A stretch of 64,000 nt of DNA from Bradyrhizobium sp. CCGUVB1N3 (GTDB taxonomy: Bacteria; Pseudomonadota; Alphaproteobacteria; Rhizobiales; Xanthobacteraceae), in contig NZ_JANADR010000001.1 in NCBI RefSeq assembly GCF_024199925.1, forward strand, positions 9,055,501 to 9,119,500. Direction: 5' to 3'. Position numbers and translations under genes: made by a program. Of the stretch, positions 9,009 through 17,311 are shown in pieces (within the stretch, counting starts at the first letter, position 1; each line of letters starts with the position of its first letter). Under the pieces are notes generated by a model. The model did no database searches. It had not been told where the DNA came from and was given only the letters and a program-made list of their open reading frames with translations.

Positions 9009-9970
9009 GGCGCGATCGCAATGCCCCAGGGCAATTCGCCAACCTGAATGGTCTTGATCACTTTTTGCGCGGCGACGTCGATGACGGAAACGTCGTTGGA
9101 TACGCCGTTGGTGGTGAGGAGATATTTTTCATCGGGCGTGAACGCCATGTGCCAGACCCGCTGTCCGACCAGCAGGTACTTCGTCACCTTGCGCGTGGCG
9201 GTGTCGACCACGGCGACGCGGTTGGCCGGGCCCAGCGCGATGAAGGCGGTCTTGTCGTCCTTGGTCATGCCGATGCCGACGGGCTGGATCGCCTCACGCC
9301 GCAGGCCGGGGATCTCGAACGTGACCTTGCCGATCACCTCATGTTTCTTGGGATCGATGATCGAGACCGTGCCGCCGATCTCCGAGGACACCCAGAGCTC
9401 CGAGCTGTCGTGCTTGAACTCGGCAAAGCGCGGCCGCGCGTCGACCAGCACGTTGGCGACGATCTGGCGCGACTCCGTGTCGATGAAATGCGCCATGTTG
9501 GTCGTTTCCGACGTGTTGATCAGCATCTTGCCGTCGGGGCTGATGGTCATGCCCTCCGGCTCGACGCCGACCTGGATGTCGCCGATCCGGGTGCGCTTTT
9601 CCAGATCGATCACGGTGACCGTGTTGTCGTTCTCGTTCGCGACATAGAGCACCTTGCCGTTCGCATCCTGAGTGAATAGTTCGGGGTCGGGGCCGGAGGG
9701 CAGGGTGTCGACGATCCCTTGGGTCTTGGCGTCGATCACCTGGATGGTGTCGTCGTCGCCGACTGCGACCATGACGAATTTCCCGTCGCGCGTGAAATCG
9801 ATGCCGCGCGGGCGCTGGCCGACCTTGATGGTCTTGGTTACCGTCCAGCTCTCGGTGTCGATCACCGTGACGGTGTTGCTCTTCTCGTTCGAGACATAAG
9901 CGATGAACGCATGTGCGGGCGCTGCCGCGAGCACCAGTCCGGAGAGCAGGCAGACACGCCACATGCGCAT
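9005..9970 (-). CDS. PQQ-associated beta-propeller (YVTN repeat) protein
   Basis: About 321 residues: a signal peptide (MRMWRVCLLSGLVLAAAPAHA), then seven repeats of the YVTN type (for example YVSNEKSNTVTVIDT, YVANENDNTVTVIDL and NGVSNDVSVIDV). It should form a periplasmic seven-bladed propeller. The ATG at 9970 has GAGG at a workable distance; an earlier ATG at 9997 would add nine residues before the signal. It is the second gene of the operon. Possible roles are a scaffold or partner for the dehydrogenase; no catalytic residues are evident. Confidence 0.85.
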   Translation of the reverse strand: MRMWRVCLLSGLVLAAAPAHAFIAYVSNEKSNTVTVIDTESWTVTKTIKVGQRPRGIDFTRDGKFVMVAVGDDDTIQVIDAKTQGIVDTLPSGPDPELFTQDANGKVLYVANENDNTVTVIDLEKRTRIGDIQVGVEPEGMTISPDGKMLINTSETTNMAHFIDTESRQIVANVLVDARPRFAEFKHDSSELWVSSEIGGTVSIIDPKKHEVIGKVTFEIPGLRREAIQPVGIGMTKDDKTAFIALGPANRVAVVDTATRKVTKYLLVGQRVWHMAFTPDEKYLLTTNGVSNDVSVIDVAAQKVIKTIQVGELPWGIAIAP

Positions 9971-9981
9971 TGTCGTCGTCC

Positions 9982-11178
9982 TCACTTCAACTTGCATTTG
10001 CTCTCCGGGCGATCATAGCCGAGCGTATCGAGCTCGGAGACCTGGTGCAGAAAACCTTCCTGCGGCGACACCGACACCACCATGCGGCCGTCGACCAGAA
10101 GGATCGGCTGGCGGAGCTGCCAGTTCCAGTCGCGCAGCGTCAGCCGCGTGCCCTTGAAGGCGGCGACGGAAAAATCCGGCCCCTTGATGAAGTCGGTGAC
10201 TTTCTTGACGTCGCCGGAATTGGTGCGCGAGGTCGCTTCCCCAATCATGCGCGCTGCCGTCCAGGCCTGCATGTCCAGCGCCGTCATGCGCCGCGAATTC
10301 AGCTTTATGAAGCGATTCTGCATCTGGATGGCGCCCCACTGGTCCTGCGCCGCGTCCCAGCTCCGCGGCACGAGGCCGGCGGAGCCTGCGACGGGCCGTG
10401 GATCCCAGGTCCGGTAGGGCAGGTAGGCGCCGAACACCTCACTCTCGTCGGCCGCGACCAGCACATCGTAAGCAGGCGCCTGCTGGGTGAAGACGGGCAT
10501 CTGGCGCTGGATCAGCGTGACGCCGCTATCGGTGCGGCGGGCCCCGCCGGTGTCCTCGAAGGTGCGCTCCTGCACGATCTTGGCGCCGAAGCGCGTCGCG
10601 GCGCGTCGCAGCGCATCGGCATAGAGCTTGTCCTCGTCATGCGAGCCGACCACGAGCAGCCAGCGTGACCATCGCTTCCAAACGAGATACTGGCCGAGCG
10701 CATCCGCCAGCATCGCTCGCGTCGGCGCCACATGGATGACATTGGCACGACAATCGGTCTCGCGCAGCCGCTCGTCGATCGCGCCCGCATTGAACAGGAG
10801 CGTGTCGCGATCGCGCAAGCCGTCAGCGACTTTCAATAGCGCATCCGCAGGCAGGTCGGCGATGATGAACCCGTTGTGCTCGGCGAGCGCGGCGGCGGCC
10901 TGGACCGGATCCTCGCCTTCCTTCAGGCGATGCTCCTCGAGCTTGAAGCGCTGGTTGAGGAATTTGCCGGTGGTATTGTTGTCCTCGATCGCCAGCCGCG
11001 CGCCGGCGATGCCGTCATTCTCGGCGGGCTGCTCGACCAGCGACAGGGTCGATCTGGTGCCGGCGACGCCGAGATAGCCGATCGCGATCTCGGTAGGGTC
11101 GGCCGCGAGCGCCTGCGTCACCGCAAGACCAGCGCCAACAAGGCTGACGCCGATCAGGCCGACCAACCATCGGATCAT
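9982..11178 (-). CDS. LivJ-like periplasmic binding protein of PQQ-associated ABC system
   Basis: About 398 residues with a signal peptide (MIRWLVGLIGVSLVGAGLAV...ALAAD), then a type I periplasmic binding fold (IAIGYLGVAG...DGIAGARLAIEDNN). The ATG at 11178 is preceded by GGAGGAAAC, which decides it over the upstream ATG at 11241. It heads the operon that continues through propeller, ATPase, permease and secreted protein. It is odd that a LivJ-type binding protein is paired with an ABC-2-type exporter pair; a sensing role is possible. Confidence 0.84.
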   Translation of the reverse strand: MIRWLVGLIGVSLVGAGLAVTQALAADPTEIAIGYLGVAGTRSTLSLVEQPAENDGIAGARLAIEDNNTTGKFLNQRFKLEEHRLKEGEDPVQAAAALAEHNGFIIADLPADALLKVADGLRDRDTLLFNAGAIDERLRETDCRANVIHVAPTRAMLADALGQYLVWKRWSRWLLVVGSHDEDKLYADALRRAATRFGAKIVQERTFEDTGGARRTDSGVTLIQRQMPVFTQQAPAYDVLVAADESEVFGAYLPYRTWDPRPVAGSAGLVPRSWDAAQDQWGAIQMQNRFIKLNSRRMTALDMQAWTAARMIGEATSRTNSGDVKKVTDFIKGPDFSVAAFKGTRLTLRDWNWQLRQPILLVDGRMVVSVSPQEGFLHQVSELDTLGYDRPESKCKLK

Positions 11179-11307
11179 GTTTCCTCCTTCTCGTCCTCCC
11201 CGGCTTAGGTATCGGTAGAGGTATTTCCCGCCTTGAAACATGACCGATTTGGCTTAGCTTGCAACCCCGCATTTCGTCGTCGCGATGAGAAGGAGCAGGT
11301 CACGATC

Positions 11308-11811
11308 ATGCGAGCGCTATTGGTGGCCGCCTTGTTTGTGTTGACCGGTACGGCCGCGTTCGCCGATCCGCCGAAGCTTGCGGTGTTCGATTTCGAGCTA
11401 ATCGACACCAGCCTGCCGGGCGAGTTCTACGGATCGAAACCCGAGAACGAGCGCATGCTGCGCATCGGCGATCAGCTGCGCAAGGAACTGGCACAGTCCG
11501 GCAGGTTCCAGGTCGTGGATATCGCGCCGGTGAGCGATGCGGCCCGGCACAGCAATCTTCAGGCCTGCGGCGGCTGCGACGTCAAGCTGGCGGGGCAGTT
11601 GGGTGCCGATCTCGAAATTACTGGCGTGGTGCAGAAGGTCTCGAACCTGATCCTCAATCTCAACATCTACCTGCGCGACGTGCACACCGGCAATCTCGTG
11701 ACGGTGGCCAGCGCCGACATGCGCGGCAACACCGACGAATCCTGGTCCCGCGCCATGAGCTACCTGATCCGCAACCGTCTGCTCGCGCCGAACTACGGCA
11801 AGCCGGAGTAG
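11308..11811 (+). CDS. Secreted protein, DUF3280/DUF2380-like
   Basis: A 167-residue exported protein with a signal peptide (MRALLVAALFVLTGTAAFAD), then a fold that opens KLAVFDFELIDTSLPG. This suits the small DUF3280/DUF2380 group (assignment from memory). A CGGCD pair lies mid-protein. The ATG at 11308 has AGAAGGAGCAGG upstream. It is divergent from the LivJ-like operon, so both probably share the control region 11179-11307. Confidence 0.75.
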   Translation: MRALLVAALFVLTGTAAFADPPKLAVFDFELIDTSLPGEFYGSKPENERMLRIGDQLRKELAQSGRFQVVDIAPVSDAARHSNLQACGGCDVKLAGQLGADLEITGVVQKVSNLILNLNIYLRDVHTGNLVTVASADMRGNTDESWSRAMSYLIRNRLLAPNYGKPE

Positions 11812-11822
11812 GACGCGCCAAC

Positions 11823-11987
11823 TCAAGCCGCATCGGCAGTCCACCCTCTCCCTTTGAGATCAACCATCGGCGCCAGCGCCCGGGTCGCCGCCTGGCGTTC
11901 CGGCGCGTCATGCCGGTGCTCCCAGAGGTTGGTGATGAACGTGACGGCATCGTCTGGCTTGTACAGCTCGATCCGATCCGGTCGCAC
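11823..11987 (-). CDS. Possible small conserved protein (54 aa)
   Basis: A GTG start at 11987 gives 54 residues (VRPDRIELYKPDDAVTFITN...) ending in RGWTADAA. The composition is protein-like (balanced, WEHRHD, ERQAATRALAPMVDLKG) and the reading is not the shadow of another gene. No clear ribosome site is visible and no function is recognised. It could be spurious. Confidence 0.35.
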   Translation of the reverse strand: MRPDRIELYKPDDAVTFITNLWEHRHDAPERQAATRALAPMVDLKGRGWTADAA

Positions 11988-12068
11988 ACCCGCCTTTTGT
12001 GCGCCCGATTTTGAACGAACGGGTCGAGTTGCCTCGCACGCGGAATTGAAGACGAGGAGGAGATCATC

Positions 12069-12465
12069 GTGACGAGGATAGCAAAGCTTATCGCAGTGGC
12101 CGCCATACCGGCACTGTTGATTGCAGGGTCCGGCCCACTGCTCGCCGGCGGAGGCGGAGGCGGCGGCGGCGGTGCTGGCGGAGGCGGCGCAGGAGCCGGT
12201 GCTGGCGCGGGTGCATCCGGTGTTGGAGCCGGACATGGCGGGGCGAGCGGTGTTGGGCACGGCGGTGTCGGGCATGGCGCTTCGGTATCGGGCGCGACCC
12301 CGGGGCACACGATGCAATCGACGATTTCAAACCCGCACTCGCGTGGCGGGCATCACGGCGCGTCCGGCTTCAGCCCGGGACACGCGATGCAAGCGGCCGT
12401 CCCGAACCCACAGGATCGCGGCGGTCAAAAAGGGCGCATCGAGCTTCGCTCCCGGTCGTCAATAA
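12069..12465 (+). pseudogene. Gly/Ala-rich secreted repeat protein, frameshifted near its end
   Basis: The GTG start at 12069 follows GAGGAGGAG. A signal peptide (ALLIAGSGPLLAGG) leads into long glycine/alanine tracts and then two similar units: PHSRGGHHGASGFSPGH, and, after shifting frame by one base near 12422, PQDRGVKKGASSFAPGR. The second unit aligns residue by residue with the first only if one G is removed around 12419-12424. The stop then falls at 12463-12465, just before a terminator. Without the correction the frame runs on into unrelated sequence. The function is unknown; similar low-complexity secreted proteins are common in rhizobia. Confidence 0.7.
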
Positions 12466-12487
12466 CCCCGTCGCAACAACGAATAGC

Positions 12488-12522
12488 AAAGCCGCCGCGG
12501 CCTCAACCCTGCGGCGGCTTTT
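12488..12522 (+). terminator. Rho-independent terminator after Gly-rich gene
   Basis: GCCGCCGC at 12491-12498 pairs with GCGGCGGC at 12511-12518, followed by TTTT. It sits 25 bases after the corrected stop at 12465 and supports that gene end. Confidence 0.8.
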
Positions 12523-12566
12523 CCGGACCCCAGCGGCGGCGGTCCCGCGCGACCATCGATGAGTTG

Positions 12567-13039
12567 ATGCTCGCCGAGCCGATCAGCGAACAGCGAGACG
12601 AGCCCGAACCGGCCGGCGATCCGCTCGCCGAGATACTGGTGCGGCAGATCGAAACACGCAATCAACGAGACAGGCGTGAGCTGCAGGCGCAAGAAGAACG
12701 GTTCGAGCGCACCGAAGCGAGGCGCGGGACTTGCAAGCAAAGGTCGTCGCCCTTGAGCGCCGCATTGCCGCGCTCGAACACGGTCGCTGCGAGGACTGCG
12801 CCGACGTCGAGAAGCTGTGGAAGGTCACGGCGGAGCTTATCGAAGGCATCGAGCACATCGACGGTCACCTGAGCACCGCCATTGACCACTTGCGGTCAGC
12901 CGCGAGCCAGCCAGCGAAGGCCGCGAACGAACACATGGAAGCGCTGTTCGCGCGGCTGGAAAAGAAGCTCGACGAGATCGCGCCGCGCCGGGCGCGCGAC
13001 GAGGTGATCAACGTGCCGTCGATGCGAGCGGTGAACTGA
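12567..13039 (+). pseudogene. Coiled-coil hypothetical protein with a -1 frameshift
   Basis: Two reading frames join into one coherent protein. The first runs from ATG 12567 (MLAEPISEQRDEPEP) to about 12719 (RTEA). The second continues from 12722 (ARDLQAKVVALERRIAALE) to the stop at 13037-13039. One base appears to be missing near 12721. The product is charged and helical (EERFERTEA, ARLEKKLDEIAPRR) with a CEDC pair. No good ribosome site precedes the start. It may be the remains of a phage or plasmid-type gene, or a sequencing error. Confidence 0.5.
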
Positions 13040-13319
13040 CGGCATGTCCGCTTTCGCGAAGGTGGAGCGGAAATCTTTTGCTCGACGTTGGTATTACGGC
13101 TTATGTCCCTCAACGGACATTACTTTCAATTAACTGAGAACACACTATGGCTTAGCGTTCTCGGGACTACCTCGGCGGCGTGGCAAATGTTCACGATCGA
13201 ATAGCAACCTGCAATCCGGACAGACGTTAGGTGCCATCACCGCGTAGACCCCTGTCGTATCGGTGATGAGATCGCCCATCAGGCGCTCCCGCCTCACTCT
13301 AGCATGGAAGGAGCGCGCC

Positions 13320-13943
13320 ATGCGACGACGCTCACAGCCCCATACATTTGAAGAGAATTGGAACGCGGAGAAAGCCCGCTTCGACGAAGCGGTGTGGGCG
13401 CAGCGCTCGCCATCACCGATCGTGCCGCAGGATGCGGACCATGACATGTATCTCGTACTACTGGACGCCTTTGGGACATGGGTAGGCCGCGCCTGGGGCG
13501 AGACCGATGATGATGAGGGTACGTATCGCGAGATGCTAGTCCGCGACCTCTTAGACGGCGTGTACAGCCATCCGGTGCGCATCGTCGCCTTCAACACCGC
13601 CGAGGGATGGTCGCGCAATATCACGACCGAAATCGCTGCCGAGCTGAAGCAGCGCAGAGACGAAGGGGAGAGTATCCCCGCCTGTGTCCAACATTTGCTG
13701 GAAATGGCCGGCAACTCAGGGCTACTAAACCAAAGGCAGAATCCGCCGCGAGAGATGGCCATGGACAGCGCGAAGCACTGCCAAGATCAGGCGGCGGAAT
13801 GCCTTCGCATGACCAAAAAGTCGAAGAACGAAGAAGAGGCTATGGTTCTGAGGAATATTGCTCAAAGCTGGTCAAGACTTGCGGGCCAGATCGACCGATA
13901 CTATGCCTTTCTGCGCGAACAAAGCCGCATAGTGCGAAAGTAA
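13320..13943 (+). CDS. Hypothetical protein, two apparent modules
   Basis: 207 residues from the ATG at 13320, which has GGAAGGAG upstream. Residues 1 to about 130 form an acidic cytoplasmic module (FEENWNAEKARFDEAVW, FGTWVGRAWGETDDDEG, PVRIVAFNTAEGWSRNIT). The last 60 residues (MDSAKHCQDQAAECLRMTKK...SWSRLAGQIDRYYAFL) read like a separate small rhizobial protein with its own methionine at 13761. The join, by way of a linker rich in N, Q and R, may be a fusion of two genes. Function unknown. Confidence 0.65.
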   Translation: MRRRSQPHTFEENWNAEKARFDEAVWAQRSPSPIVPQDADHDMYLVLLDAFGTWVGRAWGETDDDEGTYREMLVRDLLDGVYSHPVRIVAFNTAEGWSRNITTEIAAELKQRRDEGESIPACVQHLLEMAGNSGLLNQRQNPPREMAMDSAKHCQDQAAECLRMTKKSKNEEEAMVLRNIAQSWSRLAGQIDRYYAFLREQSRIVRK

Positions 13944-14053
13944 GGCGGCGGCCTCTTTAATTCGGCGAATGTCACGTGTTGGCCCATCTGCGACCTCGTG
14001 CGATGACCGTGAGGGCATAGCGGACATCGTACAAGGGGAGAAGGAAGAAGAGC

Positions 14054-14899
14054 TCACGCCGTCAGCCGCGCCGCGTGCCAGTGCAGATGGTCGCTCATGA
14101 AGGTCGAGATGAAGTAGTAGCTGTGGTCGTAGCCCGGCTGTCGCCGCAGCGTCAGCGGAATGTTCGCTTTGGTGCAGGCCGTTTGCAGCAGCTCCGGTCG
14201 AAGCTGCTCGGTCAAGAAGTTGTCGGCATCGCCATAGTCGACCAGAAAGCCCGAATATTTTGCGCCGTCCTCGATCAGCGCGACGGTGTCGTGCGCGCGC
14301 CAGCTATCCTTGTTGGGACCGAGATAGCCGGTGAGCGCCTTGGTGCCCCAGGGCACTTGCGAGGGCGCAACGATCGGCGCGAAGGCGCTGGCGGCGCGAT
14401 AACGGTGCGGATTGCGCAGTGCGACCGTCAGCGCACCGTGGCCGCCCATCGAGTGGCCCATCACCGATTGCCGCTTGGTATCGACCGGAAAGTGCTCGGC
14501 GACCAGCCTCGGCAGCTCGTCGGTGACGTAGCTCCACATGTGATAATTGCGCGCGAACGGCTCTTGCGTGGCGTCGACATAGAAGCCGGCGCCGAGGCCG
14601 AAATCATAGGCGTTGTTGGGATCACCAGGCACGTCAGCGCCGCGCGGGCTGGTGTCGGGCGCGACGAAGATCAATCCAAGCTCGGCGCAGGCGCGGCGGA
14701 ACTCGCCTTTCTCGGTGACGTTGGCATGCGTGCAGGTGAGGCCGGAGAGATACCAGACCACCGGCAGCTTAGCGCCGTCCTGATGCGGCGGCACATAGAC
14801 CGAGAAGGTCATGTCGGTCTTGGTGGCGCTGCTCGCATGGCGATACACGCCCTGTACGCCGCCATAGGATTTGTTGGTCGAAACAGTCTGGATCGTCAT
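14054..14899 (-). CDS. fghA: S-formylglutathione hydrolase
   Basis: 281 residues of the esterase D/FghA family. It hydrolyses S-formylglutathione to formate and glutathione, the last step of glutathione-dependent formaldehyde oxidation. The nucleophile S150 is in GHSMGGHG, the acid Asp lies in VDYGDADNF and the His in GYDHSYYF. The start MTIQTVSTNKSYGGVQGVYRH is the family's usual N-terminus, so 14899 is preferred to 14932. Its presence with quinoprotein accessory genes links the island to methanol or formaldehyde metabolism. Confidence 0.95.
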   Translation of the reverse strand: MTIQTVSTNKSYGGVQGVYRHASSATKTDMTFSVYVPPHQDGAKLPVVWYLSGLTCTHANVTEKGEFRRACAELGLIFVAPDTSPRGADVPGDPNNAYDFGLGAGFYVDATQEPFARNYHMWSYVTDELPRLVAEHFPVDTKRQSVMGHSMGGHGALTVALRNPHRYRAASAFAPIVAPSQVPWGTKALTGYLGPNKDSWRAHDTVALIEDGAKYSGFLVDYGDADNFLTEQLRPELLQTACTKANIPLTLRRQPGYDHSYYFISTFMSDHLHWHAARLTA

Positions 14900-14977
14900 G
14901 CCGAAAAACTCCGTGGCGTCTCGCCACATCAAGATTGCAACGCGTATGTGACCGAATTTTTGCGAAAGCGCGCTTCG

Positions 14978-15598
14978 TCAGGCGACGCCGCTGTCGATCG
15001 CCAGCCGCACCAGCTCGACCGAGGTCCTCACCCCGAGCTTCTGGCGCATGATCGACGATGTGTTGGCGACCGTCTTGTAGGAGGATTGCACCAGCCAGGC
15101 GATCTCCGAGAGGCTCTTTCCGGCGCTGAGCAGCCGCAGGATCTCCATCTCGCGCGCGTTCAGTTTCGACAGCGGGTTTTGCGCGAGCTGAGGCCCGGCG
15201 AACGCGATGCTGCGGGCGATTGAGCTCGGCAAATAGGTTTCGCCCTTGCCGACGGCGCGGATCGCCTCGACGAGGTCGTTGGGATCTCCCGTTTTGGAGA
15301 CGTAGCCCTTCGCGCCGCACTCGATGGCGCGCGCGGCAAAGGCGGGATCATCGTTCATGCTGAACATGATGATTCGGGCATCGGGCGCGCGATCCAGGAT
15401 ACGGCGCGCCAGCTCGAAGCCGGAGACGGTCGGCAGGTTGATGTCGATCACGCAGATGTCGGGGCGCTCGACGATGTACACGCACTCGCCGCTTTCGGCG
15501 TCGGCGGCTTCCAGAATATCGATCTCGCCTTCGTCGGCCAGCACGGCACGGCAGCCGGAGGCGACGATAGGATGATCGTCAACGATCAGAATGCGCAT
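14978..15598 (-). CDS. NarL/FixJ-family response regulator
   Basis: 206 residues. The receiver domain begins MRILIVDDHP, with the acidic pair D7/D8 and the phospho-acceptor D52 in VIDINLP; K104 lies in the region YVSKTG. The C-terminal LuxR-type helix-turn-helix (LNAREMEILRLLSAGKSLSEIA) binds DNA. It is divergent from the histidine kinase at 15797 across a 198-base control region. Downstream lies fghA. The pair resembles FlhRS/MxbDM-type regulators of C1 oxidation, an inference from context. Confidence 0.9.
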   Translation of the reverse strand: MRILIVDDHPIVASGCRAVLADEGEIDILEAADAESGECVYIVERPDICVIDINLPTVSGFELARRILDRAPDARIIMFSMNDDPAFAARAIECGAKGYVSKTGDPNDLVEAIRAVGKGETYLPSSIARSIAFAGPQLAQNPLSKLNAREMEILRLLSAGKSLSEIAWLVQSSYKTVANTSSIMRQKLGVRTSVELVRLAIDSGVA

Positions 15599-15796
15599 AG
15601 GCGTTCCCCGGACAGCCATTCGAACCTTTCGTTTTGCGTCGCATGGGCCTCCGCAACGGTAACGCTCGCAACGAACGTCCCGCGTCGGACCATGCAACCC
15701 GGCCGAGATTGCTGTACGGTCCGGATTAGATATCGGGCGCTTTGGTCATGTCAACGCTCCCGATGAACGAACCTTCGCGGGCAGCGGGCGAAAGCA

Positions 15797-17161
15797 ATGT
15801 GGCAAAATTTATCCTTGCGCGGGCGCATCAATCTCCTGCTGGCGCTCGTGCTGGCGCTGGGGCTCGGCGTCAATATCGCGCGGCAGGTCGCGGAGGCGGG
15901 GCCGCGGGTCCAGGCGGAGGACCAGAGCGTGATCCGGCTGGCGCGCGAATTCATCGAGATGATCGTCGCCGAGCTGAAGGAGGCGCCCGATCCGGACGCC
16001 AGGCTGAACCAGATTGCCCACGACCTCAACCGGCAGCGCCATATCAGCATCGCCCTGCGCGATGCCGCGGGCAACGCGCTGACGCCGCCGCGCGCGGACG
16101 AGGATGATGATGCGCGCGCGCCGCCGGCCTGGTTCGTCAGCCTGGTTCATCCCGAGCAGACCGCGGTCAGCGTCCCCGTCTCGATCCATGGCAATCCGGG
16201 CTCGCTGGTGATCACCTCGCATCCCAATGACGAGATCGCCGAGATATGGGACGGTATTCTGACTCAGCTCGAGATCGGCTCGGCCATCGCGCTGGCGCTG
16301 TTCCTGGTGATCATGACGGTCGTCGGCCGCGCGCTAAGACCCCTCGAATCCCTGTCGCAGGCCATGATCGCGCTCGAAGCCGGCCGGTATGACGCGCGCG
16401 TCGCGCCCGGCGGCGCGCCGGAGCTGGCTGCGACCTGCACCAGGCTCAACCACCTCGCGGCAACGCTGGGCGAGGCGGTCGAGGAGAAGCGGCGCCTTGC
16501 CGAGCGCACAGTGTCGCTCCAGGACAGGGAACGCAAGGAGATCGCGCGCGAGCTGCACGACGAGTTCGGGCCCTATCTGTTCTCGCTGCGCGCGCATGCG
16601 AGCGCGCTGGCAAAGCTCTCGGAGGCGCGTGAGCTGAGTGCCGAGGCCGTGCGCAAGCATGGCAGCGCGATCCTGGAGCAGGTCAACGCGCTCCAGCAGT
16701 TCAACCGCCGCGTCCTCGAGCGGCTGCGGCCCGTCGGCCTTGCCGAGCTCGGCCTGCGGCAGGCGCTCGAAGCGCTGTCGCGGTTGTGGCGGGAGTCGCA
16801 TCCCGACGTGCGGATCGAAACCGCGATCTCGCCGGCGCTGGGGGCGACCGGCGAGACCGCCGATCTCACCATCTACCGCATCGTGCAGGAGGCGCTGACC
16901 AACGTGTTCCGTCATGCTCGCGCGACCTCGGTGAACGTCACGATCGAGCCGGCCGAGCAGTCGGGCGGCGCGCGGGAGGGACGCGGCTGCGCACGCGTGC
17001 GGGTCTGCGACAACGGCCGCGGCATGGAGCCCGACCAGAAGCTCGGATTCGGCCTCGTCGGCATGCGCGAGCGGATTCTCGCGCTGGGTGGAACACTCAA
17101 CGTCGCATCCAGCGAGGGTGGCGTGACGGTGGAGGCGCTGATTCCAACGGCGGCAAGTTGA
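15797..17161 (+). CDS. Membrane histidine kinase, HAMP plus HisKA_3 (NarX/DegS type)
   Basis: 454 residues. Two hydrophobic segments (about 10-27 and 158-176) flank a periplasmic sensor of 130 residues. A HAMP-like linker follows (RALRPLESLSQAMIALEAGRYDARV). The phosphoacceptor is H254 in RELHDEFGPY. The catalytic domain shows the N box (NVFRHARA), the G1 box (VCDNGRGM) and GFGLVGMRER. It is the likely partner of the divergent regulator at 14978. The sensed signal is unknown; formaldehyde, methanol or a metal are candidates from context. Confidence 0.9.
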   Translation: MWQNLSLRGRINLLLALVLALGLGVNIARQVAEAGPRVQAEDQSVIRLAREFIEMIVAELKEAPDPDARLNQIAHDLNRQRHISIALRDAAGNALTPPRADEDDDARAPPAWFVSLVHPEQTAVSVPVSIHGNPGSLVITSHPNDEIAEIWDGILTQLEIGSAIALALFLVIMTVVGRALRPLESLSQAMIALEAGRYDARVAPGGAPELAATCTRLNHLAATLGEAVEEKRRLAERTVSLQDRERKEIARELHDEFGPYLFSLRAHASALAKLSEARELSAEAVRKHGSAILEQVNALQQFNRRVLERLRPVGLAELGLRQALEALSRLWRESHPDVRIETAISPALGATGETADLTIYRIVQEALTNVFRHARATSVNVTIEPAEQSGGAREGRGCARVRVCDNGRGMEPDQKLGFGLVGMRERILALGGTLNVASSEGGVTVEALIPTAAS

Positions 17162-17311
17162 GGATAGGGAATAATTCCCGATTTCGTCGGGAAACATGGT
17201 GCCGATACCCCCCGACCTTTTGTAGCTGGCGCGTTGCTGACCGTCGACTACACTTCCTCACGCAATCGGCGACGTTCAAAACAGCCGACGCATGGAATGG
17301 GACGGCAGGGG

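Noticed and set aside
11660..12330. Long Pro/Arg-rich frames on the minus strand opposite the Gly-rich gene
   Set aside because: They are the shadow of GC-rich Gly/Ala codons; only the short 11823-11987 frame has protein-like composition.
13145..13237. A 30-residue minus-strand frame with CPDC (MAPNVCPDCRLLFDREH)
   Set aside because: The Cys pair is suggestive of a zinc ribbon, but there is no clear ribosome site and the length is too short to support.
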